Assembly: GCA_009784635.1 (NCBI GenBank)
Contig: WRBG01000086.1
Coordinates: 1 to 8,072, forward strand
DNA: 8,072 bases
Direction of reading: 5' to 3'
Source: Bacteroidales bacterium
Lineage (GTDB): Bacteria; Bacteroidota; Bacteroidia; Bacteroidales; UBA932
The notes below the pieces were generated by a model. That model made no database searches. It saw only the letters and a list, made by a program, of their open reading frames with translations, and was not told where the DNA came from. Both the position numbers and the translations under genes were made by a program. Below, piece after piece: positions 1-6,541 of this stretch. Numbering within the stretch: the stretch's first letter is position 1; each line of letters opens with the position of its first letter.

Positions 1-2
1 AG

Positions 3-76
3 TCGGGGTGAGAGGACTCGAACCTCCGGCCTCCACGTCCCGAACGTGGCGCGCTAGCCAACTGCGCTACACCCCG
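3..76 (-). tRNA. tRNA-Pro, anticodon CGG
   Basis: The minus strand folds into a complete 74-nt cloverleaf. The 7-bp acceptor stem is CGGGGTG with CACCCCG, the 4-bp D stem is GCGC with GCGC, and the 5-bp anticodon stem is CCACG with CGTGG. The 7-nt loop is TTCGGGA, and the T arm carries TTCGAGT. U33 is followed by CGG (plus-strand positions 40-42) and G37, which fits a proline tRNA reading CCG. The T stem ends in one G-U pair. The discriminator base is A at position 3. The next bases are CT, so CCA is not encoded and must be added after transcription. The tRNA stands alone in the visible sequence and is transcribed away from the HAD gene. Confidence 0.96.
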
Positions 77-89
77 AATTATAGGGCGG

Positions 90-97
90 CAAAGATA
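90..97 (-). promoter_or_regulatory. -7 promoter element for the tRNA-Pro gene
   Basis: The minus strand reads TATCTTTG here, an exact match to the Bacteroidota -7 consensus TAnnTTTG. It ends 13 nt upstream of the first tRNA base, leaving room for a short 5' leader. No TTG is seen at the expected -33 position, which falls in the inverted repeat. Assigning it to the tRNA rests on position and orientation. Confidence 0.6.
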
Positions 98-125
98 GGG
101 CTTTTTTCGATAAAAGCCCTATCTT
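92..125. repeat. Perfect 14-bp inverted repeat between divergent genes
   Basis: Bases 92-105 and 112-125 are exact reverse complements (14 bp each) around a 6-nt loop, TTCGAT. The element lies between the tRNA, which runs left, and the HAD gene, which runs right, so it ends neither. The outer end of each arm belongs to an outward-facing promoter-like sequence: TATCTTTG on the minus strand (97 to 90) and TATCTTCG on the plus strand (120-127). It could be a protein-binding operator, a hairpin, or a terminator relic from an earlier gene order. The symmetry is certain but the role is not. Confidence 0.7.
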
Positions 126-127
126 CG
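120..127 (+). promoter_or_regulatory. Possible -7 element for the HAD-hom gene pair
   Basis: TATCTTCG differs from TAnnTTTG at one base. It sits 15 nt before the ATG at 143 and mirrors the better tRNA -7 element on the other strand. There is no TTG 20 bp upstream, so this is a weak call supported mainly by position. Confidence 0.35.
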
Positions 128-142
128 CGCCGATTTATTTAT

Positions 143-859
143 ATGAGCGCCATGCAACCTCACTCTTTTCTCTCCCTTTGTCCCCAAGTAATTTGCTTTG
201 ACGCCGACGATACCTTGTGGCTAAACGAGAAGTATTATCAGGCGGCAGAAGAACAATTTTGCCGCTTGCTGTCGGATTATCGCGCCCACGAAGACGCCAA
301 GCAAACGCTTTATGAAGCCGAAATGCGTAATCTTGACCTGCTGGGCTACGGGAGCAAATCGTTTACCATATCCATGATTGAGGCGGCTTTGGAAATCACG
401 CAGTCCCAACTACCCAATACCCTTCTCAAAGAGTTCATTGACTTGGGCAAGAGCGTGATTGCCCCTCCTATGGAATTGTTGCCAAATGTAAGGGAGACCC
501 TTGAGAAATTGGCTCCGCACTACCGGTTGGCCTTAGCCACCAAAGGCGACCTGCGCGACCAAGAGCGCAAATTGCAGAGGTCGGGACTGTGCTGCTTTTT
601 TGAGTATGTCTCCATTCTTAGCGAAAAGAACCGTCAAGCCTATGAAAAGATACTCAAAGATTTGTCCCTTACCCCTCCCGAATTTATGATGATAGGCAAC
701 TCCTTTAAGTCGGACATTCTGCCTGTACTCGAAATAGGCGCGCAGGCGGTATACATTCCTTCGGCCATACTTTGGGTACACGAATATGTAGAGCCGGTGG
801 AACATGCCATGCTAAAAACCATTGAACACATCGGACAACTTCCGGAATTATTATTATAG
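143..859 (+). CDS. HAD-superfamily hydrolase (probable phosphatase)
   Basis: This encodes a predicted soluble cytoplasmic haloacid-dehalogenase-type hydrolase of 238 residues, likely a Mg-dependent phosphomonoesterase acting on a small metabolite. Motif I is FDADDTLW, with nucleophile Asp20 and acid/base Asp22. Motif II is the Thr of LATKGD (Thr133). A motif III Lys lies in the EKNRQAYEK segment (162-169). Motif IV is IGNSFKSD (184-191), where Asn replaces the usual first acidic residue and Asp191 is kept. Residues 28-120 would form the helical cap. The open frame reaches back to position 8, but that stretch is inside the tRNA, so the start must be the ATG at 143 or the one at 152. Homoserine dehydrogenase follows after 24 nt, so the two are probably co-transcribed. 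A link to amino-acid metabolism is inference, and the substrate cannot be read from the sequence. Confidence 0.88.
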   Translation: MSAMQPHSFLSLCPQVICFDADDTLWLNEKYYQAAEEQFCRLLSDYRAHEDAKQTLYEAEMRNLDLLGYGSKSFTISMIEAALEITQSQLPNTLLKEFIDLGKSVIAPPMELLPNVRETLEKLAPHYRLALATKGDLRDQERKLQRSGLCCFFEYVSILSEKNRQAYEKILKDLSLTPPEFMMIGNSFKSDILPVLEIGAQAVYIPSAILWVHEYVEPVEHAMLKTIEHIGQLPELLL

Positions 860-883
860 CCCCTTTAGAAACCCTTTAAGCCT

Positions 884-1960
884 ATGAACCTTCATCTTTT
901 TATTGCCGGCACCGGCGGCGTGGGCAAAGCCTTGATGTCCCAAATCCGCCACAAACATGGATTTTTGATGCAGCATCAAGAAATCAACATAGTGGTACAC
1001 GGAATCATCAACAGCCGGTTCATGCGGCTCTCTCGGCAAGGCATCTCTTTACATGAGCCTTTGGAAGAAGGCTCTGAATGGAAAGAGGCTGATTTAACCG
1101 ATTTTATTGATTTTATCAAACAGCGCCGGATTCCCAACGCCGTGTTTGCAGACCTAACGGCAAGCGACCGGGTGGCGGCTACTTATTTGGACCTTTTGCA
1201 GAACGGAATCCACGTGGTGGCTTGCAATAAAATTGCCTGTTCTGCACCCATGTCCCACTATGCCAAACTTAAAGCAGCTTCCAAAGAAAGCGGCGCCGTC
1301 TTTTTGTACAACACCAATGTGGGGGCGGCCCTTCCCTATTTGCAAAGTATTCGGCAACTCTATCTTGCCGGAGAAAGGATTGACCGCATCGAGGCCATCC
1401 TCTCCGGAACCCTTAGTTATATATTTGGCCGCTACGACGGTACAATTCCTTTTGCCCATATTGTGCGGGATGCCCACCAAGCTGGATATACCGAGCCGGA
1501 CCCTCGAATTGACCTGCAAGGCATAGATGTTATGCGAAAATTGCTGATTCTGTGCAGGGAGGTCGAGATTCCCTTGGAGGAACACGATATTATCAAAACG
1601 TCCTTTTTGCCGGAATCCTGCCTTCGAGGTTCCATAGATGACTTTTACCATGCCCTCTTGCACCATGAGGAGTGCTTTAAACAGCGATACGTAGAAACCC
1701 AAGCCCAATGCGGAAAACTCAAGTACATAGCCTCTTACTGCGATGGAAAGGCCTCCGTGGGGCTGCAATGCGTACCGCCCCAACATCCTACATTCAACCT
1801 AAGTCCAAAAGACAATATTCTTTTGGTTTACAGCGAAAACTACCTGTCTCCACTCGCCATCACCGGAGCCGGAGCCGGAGGTCAAGGTACCGCCATGGGA
1901 GTGTTGTCCGATATTGTCTCGGTGGCTCTTTCAATGCGTACTGTAACGCTCCTTCACTAA
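884..1960 (+). CDS. hom: Homoserine dehydrogenase, stand-alone
   Basis: This enzyme reduces aspartate semialdehyde to homoserine with NAD(P)H, the branch step to threonine and methionine, in the cytoplasm. The 358-residue protein resembles the C-terminal dehydrogenase half of ThrA-type enzymes. It has a Rossmann motif GTGGVGK (9-15) and the nicotinamide-side Asn115-Lys116 pair in HVVACNKIA. The substrate-site block YTEPDPRIDLQGIDVMRK contains Glu204, Asp215 and Lys219, with the spacing (11 and 4) of the catalytic residues in yeast homoserine dehydrogenase. Near the C-terminus is the family signature GAGAGGQGTAMGVLSDI (328-344). There is no aspartokinase domain and no ACT regulatory domain. 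Many Bacteroidota carry a fused aspartokinase-homoserine dehydrogenase, so a monofunctional copy is notable. It may duplicate a fused enzyme elsewhere or replace it. The last 30 bp overlap the 3' end of the convergent TIM-barrel gene. Confidence 0.93.
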   Translation: MNLHLFIAGTGGVGKALMSQIRHKHGFLMQHQEINIVVHGIINSRFMRLSRQGISLHEPLEEGSEWKEADLTDFIDFIKQRRIPNAVFADLTASDRVAATYLDLLQNGIHVVACNKIACSAPMSHYAKLKAASKESGAVFLYNTNVGAALPYLQSIRQLYLAGERIDRIEAILSGTLSYIFGRYDGTIPFAHIVRDAHQAGYTEPDPRIDLQGIDVMRKLLILCREVEIPLEEHDIIKTSFLPESCLRGSIDDFYHALLHHEECFKQRYVETQAQCGKLKYIASYCDGKASVGLQCVPPQHPTFNLSPKDNILLVYSENYLSPLAITGAGAGGQGTAMGVLSDIVSVALSMRTVTLLH

Positions 1961-2803
1961 AGGGCATTGCAACAGATACTCTAAACTTCTTTTCACGCTC
2001 TCCAAGGGAGTAAAATTATACTTCTCTACCTCTACAATCAAATATTTTACTCCGGCAACATCGGTGTTTTTAAAGATGGCGTCAAAGCCCACCATGCCGC
2101 TCTGTCCCAGCTCTTTATTGTCCTTTATATGAAGTAACTCAAACCGTCCCGGGTACTTGTGAAAGTAGTCCACAGGACTCTGTTTGCCTATGACCATCCA
2201 ATATACGTCCATCTGAAAAAACACAAATTCGGGATTAGTATGCTCTATCATATAGTCATACATCATCCCCCCCTCAATCTCTACAAATTCAAATTCATGG
2301 TTGTGATAACCAAAGGACAATCCTTTTTCTTTGCATCGCCTCCCGATTTCGTTATAGTAGTCGCAATAGGTTTGTAAATCGTTCAGCGACTTGGGCACTT
2401 TCATCGAAGGCGCCACAATATATTTGGCTCCGGCATCGTAGTGGGCTTGAATACACTCGTCCCACCACGCCAATGATTCGGAAAAATCCTTTGATTTCAG
2501 TTCATTTTCTGAGAGCGCTTTTGTAGTATGAGACGAGAGTACGGTCATTCCTGCGTTTTCCACGTCCTGCCTAAATTGGGCGGGCGTTTTTCCGTAGAAC
2601 TTCCCATTGCCATATCCGGCCGCTTCTACGGAAGTATAGCCCATTTCAGCTACTTTCTTAATGGTGGCGTCATAGTCTTGCGCAATGTCTGCACGCAGTG
2701 AATAAAGCTGAAGCGATACTTCTTTCTTGCGCATCTCTGTATTTGGTTTTGCTCCGCACGCGCATAAAGCAAGCGCAGCGGCAAACAAAAATAGTTGCTT
2801 CAT
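1931..2803 (-). CDS. Sugar phosphate isomerase/epimerase-like TIM-barrel lipoprotein
   Basis: This is a 290-residue member of the xylose-isomerase-like TIM-barrel family, the last gene of a three-gene operon. A type II signal peptide (residues 1-15) ends in the lipobox LCAC, with lipidated Cys16. No acidic surface-export signal follows it, so it probably faces the periplasm. The barrel starts near residue 28 (VSLQLYSLR). Candidate metal ligands typical of the family are Glu60 (TSVE), His92 (SSHTT), His167 and His169 (GYHNHEFEF), Asp199 (QMDVYW), His225 (LLHIKD) and Glu258 (IVEVE). Despite the family name, exported members beside DUF1080 and Gfo/Idh/MocA genes are more likely to act on keto-sugars or enol-type products, for example as hydratases or epimerases, than on sugar phosphates. 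That assignment is inference from context. The DUF1080 stop lies 8 nt upstream. The stop codon lies inside hom on the opposite strand. Confidence 0.88.
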   Translation of the reverse strand: MKQLFLFAAALALCACGAKPNTEMRKKEVSLQLYSLRADIAQDYDATIKKVAEMGYTSVEAAGYGNGKFYGKTPAQFRQDVENAGMTVLSSHTTKALSENELKSKDFSESLAWWDECIQAHYDAGAKYIVAPSMKVPKSLNDLQTYCDYYNEIGRRCKEKGLSFGYHNHEFEFVEIEGGMMYDYMIEHTNPEFVFFQMDVYWMVIGKQSPVDYFHKYPGRFELLHIKDNKELGQSGMVGFDAIFKNTDVAGVKYLIVEVEKYNFTPLESVKRSLEYLLQCPLVKERYSTH

Positions 2804-2811
2804 GGTTTTGT

Positions 2812-3699
2812 CTAATCCAAGATTTTAATTTTGATGTTGCGGAACCAAATGTCATCGCCGTGGTCTTGCAGCCCAATATAGCCTTCGCGGTTTGGCCCGC
2901 CGACGTTATTCAGCAGCTCGAATGCCAAAGGCCATCTCTCCAAACTGAATTTGCTTGCCTGCAACATCTCCGTCCATCTTGGAGTCCACAGGTTATACCT
3001 AACGACTACTTCTCCATTTTGAAGATGGTAAACATTTCCCCTGTCAACAATGATGGTGGTGTTGTTCCATTCGCCAAAAGGCTTGGCATTTTGAGGGTCG
3101 GCGGCAACCATATCATACAAAGACGATGAACTGGTTTTGGCCAATCGTCCATCTGCATGATTCGCATTGTCCAAAATTTGGCTCTCGGGGGCAGAGATGT
3201 AAATGGGCTGATTTTTGATTTCCTGCGCAAGGTAGAAAATACCGGAATTACCTCCTTCAGAGGCTTTCCAGTCCACAGAGAGTTCAAAGTTCTTGAATTT
3301 ACGGGCAAAAATAACGTCTCCGCCATCAGATTCTTGAGCTTCTCCGGCTCCTGTGCCCGAAAACTTCAAAGCGCCTTCTTCAATCGTCCATCTTTTGGGT
3401 AACTCATCTCGTCCATAGCCTCGCCATCCTTTGGTACACGACCCGTCAAACAGAATAATATAACCATCTTTATCTACGGGAAAAGCGGATAGGCTTACCT
3501 GTGGTTTTTCTATAATGGTATAGGCCGGAATGAGGTTGGTTGCTGTAATGCTTTTTTGCTCAACGTCAATGTATACAGTTTCTTGTCCGGGCGCATAGAG
3601 TTCGCCTCCTGTCTCTGCAACGGTCTTTATTGTTTCTCCTCCTCTTCCTCCACATGATAAGAGGAGCAAAGAGAGCGTAATGATTAAAAAATTTTTCAT
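2812..3699 (-). CDS. DUF1080 (3-keto-disaccharide hydrolase domain) lipoprotein
   Basis: This is a 295-residue exported lipoprotein, the middle gene of the operon. The signal peptide has a run of leucines and the lipobox LLSC (Cys16), followed by GG with no acidic surface-export signal. Residues 17-78 form an N-terminal extension. The concanavalin-like DUF1080 fold then runs from about 80 to 295. It has the opening strand YIILFDGSCTKGWRGYG, the core FELSVDWKASEGGNSGIFY (138-156), the segment APESQILDNANH (170-181) and the closing strands GYIGLQDHGDDIWFRNIKI. This family is linked to cleaving 3-keto-glycosides, by hydrolysis or by elimination to a 2-hydroxy-glycal. The upstream oxidoreductase could supply such a substrate by C3 oxidation. 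The oxidoreductase stop is 34 nt upstream. Family membership is clear, but which glycoside it cleaves is not. Confidence 0.91.
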   Translation of the reverse strand: MKNFLIITLSLLLLSCGGRGGETIKTVAETGGELYAPGQETVYIDVEQKSITATNLIPAYTIIEKPQVSLSAFPVDKDGYIILFDGSCTKGWRGYGRDELPKRWTIEEGALKFSGTGAGEAQESDGGDVIFARKFKNFELSVDWKASEGGNSGIFYLAQEIKNQPIYISAPESQILDNANHADGRLAKTSSSSLYDMVAADPQNAKPFGEWNNTTIIVDRGNVYHLQNGEVVVRYNLWTPRWTEMLQASKFSLERWPLAFELLNNVGGPNREGYIGLQDHGDDIWFRNIKIKILD

Positions 3700-3733
3700 A
3701 ATGATTTCGTTTGTTTGTGTTGTTATTATAAAG

Positions 3734-5206
3734 TTATACAGGCATATCGGGAAGACTCCAGCCTTCGCGGTAGGTGTGTTTGATTAACTCTTGAGCAAAT
3801 TGATTTGCATGGATGGGGTCGGTCCATGTTTTGTTAAAGGTAGGATGTCCGTCTGTGATGTTAAAGCCGTCTTTAACTACGGTCCTGATGGTTGCGTTTT
3901 CGGGAATGTTTGTGAAGCGCATGTTGGGTCCGTCCCACTCCAATTCTTGATGCAAAGCCTGAAGTCGAACAGCAAGTACGCCCATGACTACCATTTCATT
4001 AAAAGGCCCTGCTTCGCTAAAGTCGGAGGTGGTTTCCACCCGGTCTTCGGGGTCTTCCTTACAGGCGCGAACCCAGTCCATTTCGTGCGAACCGTTTACT
4101 TCGCGCAGCACTTTGGGCGCGTCCGGATTACGGCCCGAAAGCAGCCATGGGCGCACGCCGTAACATCCGCAAATAAGCGTATCTTTGGTTCCATGGAAAA
4201 TCACGCCTCCGCCCTCGTCGTTCAGGCTTTTTCCTGCCGGCATTCCTTCCGGACGCATCGGCATCAATCCTCCGTCGTACCAATACACTTCCACTTCCGG
4301 CATGGCCACTTTGGGCATATTGTCGCGGGCGGGATAAATGAGCTTGACCATCTGTGCTGTGGGCGCACAGTCCGTGAGCAGCAGGGTCGAGCTTCCCTGC
4401 ACTTTGGTCGGATAACCTAACTTTAATCCTTTAAAAACGGGATGAAGGATATGGCAAGCCATATCGCCCAAGGCTCCTGTCCCAAAGTCCCACCAGCCAC
4501 GGAAATTCCAAGGCGTGTAGATGGAGTTGTAGGGACGAAATGGAGCCGGCCCGATAAAGGCGTCCCAATTCATGGTAGAAGGCACCCTTTCAACCTGTTC
4601 CGGACGATTCAAGCCTTGAGGCCAAATGGGACGGTCGGTGAAAGCTTCTACTTTACGCACTTCGCCGATTTCGCCGTTCCAAATCCATTCGCATACTTTG
4701 CGTACTCCGGGCCCCGAAGCGCCTTGATTCCCCATTTGGGTCGCCACTTTGTGCTTGGCCGCCAACTTGGTCAGTAAACGCGATTCGTACACGGTGTGGG
4801 TCAGCGGTTTTTCTACATACACATGCTTCCCCGCAGCCATGGCTTGGGCCGCAATAATGGCATGGGTGTGGTCGGCGGTGGCTACCACTACCGCGTCCGC
4901 CGATTTCAACAGTTCGTCATACATACGGCGATAATCGTTGTACTTCTTGGCATTGGGATACTCCTTAAATGCCCTGTCGGCATACCTCCAGTCCACGTCG
5001 CAGAGGCCGATAATGTTTTCGCCCTGTATGGCCCTAAGCACTCCGGCGCCCCGTCCGCCAACGCCGACTCCCAAGACGTTGAGCTTGTCGCTCGGCGCTG
5101 TGTGTCCGAATTTCTTCCCCAATACAACACTGGGGACTACTGCTAAACCAATCGCAGCAGTAGCTCCTTTTTCAAGGAACTTTCTTCTTGAAATCTCTTT
5201 TGACAT
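3734..5206 (-). CDS. Tat-exported Gfo/Idh/MocA-family oxidoreductase
   Basis: This is a 490-residue NAD(P)-dependent sugar oxidoreductase and the first gene of the operon. A Tat signal carries SRRKFL (6-11) followed by a hydrophobic stretch to about residue 30, which implies export of the folded protein with its cofactor bound. The Rossmann domain starts at about 41 and contains the dinucleotide motif GVGVGGRG (46-53), then VVVATADHTH (106-115). The family signature VEKPLTH (131-137) contains Lys133 next to the nicotinamide site. The C-terminal substrate domain has GALGDMACHILHP (244-256), where Asp248 and His252 sit where the family has its active-site residues. The likely role is oxidation of a glycoside hydroxyl, probably at C3, so that the next gene product can break the glycosidic bond. 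The role and the C3 position are inferred from the neighbours. The ATG at 5206 is preceded by an A-rich leader rather than a Shine-Dalgarno site. Confidence 0.92.
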   Translation of the reverse strand: MSKEISRRKFLEKGATAAIGLAVVPSVVLGKKFGHTAPSDKLNVLGVGVGGRGAGVLRAIQGENIIGLCDVDWRYADRAFKEYPNAKKYNDYRRMYDELLKSADAVVVATADHTHAIIAAQAMAAGKHVYVEKPLTHTVYESRLLTKLAAKHKVATQMGNQGASGPGVRKVCEWIWNGEIGEVRKVEAFTDRPIWPQGLNRPEQVERVPSTMNWDAFIGPAPFRPYNSIYTPWNFRGWWDFGTGALGDMACHILHPVFKGLKLGYPTKVQGSSTLLLTDCAPTAQMVKLIYPARDNMPKVAMPEVEVYWYDGGLMPMRPEGMPAGKSLNDEGGGVIFHGTKDTLICGCYGVRPWLLSGRNPDAPKVLREVNGSHEMDWVRACKEDPEDRVETTSDFSEAGPFNEMVVMGVLAVRLQALHQELEWDGPNMRFTNIPENATIRTVVKDGFNITDGHPTFNKTWTDPIHANQFAQELIKHTYREGWSLPDMPV

Positions 5207-5265
5207 AAGTTTTTATTTTTTAGGTTGTTGTTATTTGCAGGTTACGACTTTGATTGATTCAGCTA

Positions 5266-5296
5266 CAAAGTTAAACAAAAAGCGGTTCATATACAA
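5266..5296 (-). promoter_or_regulatory. Promoter of the keto-glycoside operon
   Basis: The minus strand reads TTG (5296 to 5294), a 20-nt spacer, then TAACTTTG (5273 to 5266). This is an exact match to the Bacteroidota -33/-7 promoter. Transcription would start near 5261 and leave a leader of about 55 nt before the ATG at 5206. It interleaves with the divergent moeA promoter: its -33 lies between the -33 and -7 of moeA. No palindromic operator is obvious next to it. Confidence 0.75.
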
Positions 5297-5316
5297 TTTT
5301 ATAAAACCTATCTTTG
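5286..5316 (+). promoter_or_regulatory. Promoter of moeA-moaA, giving a nearly leaderless mRNA
   Basis: TATCTTTG at 5309-5316 matches TAnnTTTG. Exactly 20 bp upstream is TTC (5286-5288), one base off the -33 TTG. Only CCCC separates the -7 element from the moeA ATG at 5321, so transcription should start at or within a few bases of the start codon. The mRNA would then have little or no 5' untranslated region. Confidence 0.68.
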
Positions 5317-5320
5317 CCCC

Positions 5321-6541
5321 ATGATTACTTTTGAACAGGCTTTACAAGTGGTATTGGATGCAGTCGGGAAAAAGGCCGACCTGCCCAAAGAAAGATGCGA
5401 ATATGTCTCTTTAGAAGACAGTTGCGGACGGGTGCTACAACAAGTGGTTAAGACCGACCGAGATACGCCGCCCTTTCACAAATCGGCGATGGACGGTTAC
5501 GCCTGCACATATGCCGATTTGGAACAGGGACGTCCCATGCGCCTTTTAGAGGTAGTTCCGGCGGGGACGACTCCAAAGTACCAAATCACCGGTGGTTGTT
5601 GCAGCAAGGTCATGACCGGCGCCATGGTTCCCCAAGGGGCGGAATATGTGTTGATGGTAGAAGACGCCATTGTGGAAGACAACACAGTATGCACTGCGCC
5701 CCATTGTCGGATTGCCCCCCACAAAACCAATATTTGCCTTAGGGGAGAGGACGTACAGGCCGGAGTTCCCCTGCTCAACCTCGGCGCCTTTCTAAAACCC
5801 CAGCATATTGCCATGCTCGCCGCATACGGATACACAGAGCTTTGTGTGGCCATAAAACCCAAAGTCGGGATTATTTCAACCGGAGACGAGTTGGTAGAGC
5901 CTTCTGTCACCCCCTCCGATGTGCAAATCCGCAACAGCAACGGATGGCAACTGTTGGCGCAGGTTTCCCGCGCCGGCGCATCTCCCTCCTACTACGGCAT
6001 TGTCCAAGACAAAGCCCAAGCCTTACGCGCTGCCCTCATGCAGGCTTTAAAGGAAAACGCCGTAGTTGTCTTAAGCGGAGGCGTCTCGATGGGAGATTTT
6101 GACATGGTGCCGGAAGTGCTAAAGTCATTAGGAGTCAATATTTTATTTGACCGTGTAGCGGTACAGCCCGGGAAGCCGACTCTATTTGGAGTATGGAATA
6201 ATGGCGGAGATTCCCGCTATCTGTTTGGCCTGCCCGGTAATCCGGTTTCTTCCTTTATTCAGTTTGAATTGATGGTACGCCCCCTGCTGATGTCGCTGAT
6301 GGGCGCTTTTCCTCAAGCAATTACATTGCGCTTACCCCTGTCTCATCCATACCGCCGAAAAAGCGCGGAACGGATGGCGCACCTACCTATGGAAATAGAC
6401 GAATCGGGACGATGCAACCTGCTAAATTATAATGGTTCCGGACATATTACGGCATTAAATACGGCGCATGGCATGGCAAGAATCCCCTTGGGTGTTTTGG
6501 AATTGCAGGAAGATGCGGCTGTGGAGGTAATTTTATTATGA
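5321..6541 (+). CDS. moeA: Molybdopterin molybdenumtransferase MoeA
   Basis: MoeA inserts molybdate into adenylylated molybdopterin, the last common step of molybdenum cofactor synthesis in the cytoplasm. The 406-residue length is normal for the family. Visible signatures are PPFHKSAMDGYA (50-61), with Asp58 where E. coli MoeA has its conserved Asp59. Next come MTGAMVPQGAEYVLMVED (98-115), IISTGDEL (184-191) with Glu190, LSGGVSMGDFD (251-261) with Asp259, and the loop GLPGNPVSS (303-311). The C-terminal beta-barrel domain IV follows from about 330. The stop overlaps the moaA start (ATGA at 6538-6541), so the two are translationally coupled. The start at 5321 is fixed by the promoter, which ends four bases upstream. 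Confidence 0.96.
   Translation: MITFEQALQVVLDAVGKKADLPKERCEYVSLEDSCGRVLQQVVKTDRDTPPFHKSAMDGYACTYADLEQGRPMRLLEVVPAGTTPKYQITGGCCSKVMTGAMVPQGAEYVLMVEDAIVEDNTVCTAPHCRIAPHKTNICLRGEDVQAGVPLLNLGAFLKPQHIAMLAAYGYTELCVAIKPKVGIISTGDELVEPSVTPSDVQIRNSNGWQLLAQVSRAGASPSYYGIVQDKAQALRAALMQALKENAVVVLSGGVSMGDFDMVPEVLKSLGVNILFDRVAVQPGKPTLFGVWNNGGDSRYLFGLPGNPVSSFIQFELMVRPLLMSLMGAFPQAITLRLPLSHPYRRKSAERMAHLPMEIDESGRCNLLNYNGSGHITALNTAHGMARIPLGVLELQEDAAVEVILL

Noticed and set aside
8..142. Upstream extension of the HAD reading frame to the ATG at position 8
   Set aside because: It would run through the whole tRNA gene and the inverted repeat, and the HAD domain starts just after the ATG at 143.
1154..1786. Long open frame of 210 codons on the minus strand inside hom
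   Set aside because: It is antisense to a well-supported enzyme gene and shows no recognisable domain. It is best explained as a codon-bias shadow.
1863..1881. GGAGCC tandem repeat in hom
   Set aside because: It encodes the glycine-rich GAGAGG loop expected in this family, so no separate repeat element is needed.
3729..3736. TAACTTTA on the minus strand between the oxidoreductase and DUF1080 genes, as an internal promoter
   Set aside because: It has one mismatch to TAnnTTTG and overlaps the stop codon. The 34-nt gap fits simple co-transcription.
3791..4420. 209-codon plus-strand open frame inside the oxidoreductase gene
   Set aside because: It lies opposite a clear Gfo/Idh/MocA gene, lacks a promoter or family features, and is a shadow frame.
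5169..5192. Inverted repeat TTTCAAG/CTTGAAA near the oxidoreductase start
   Set aside because: It lies in codons for the Tat motif region and is short. The protein sequence explains it.
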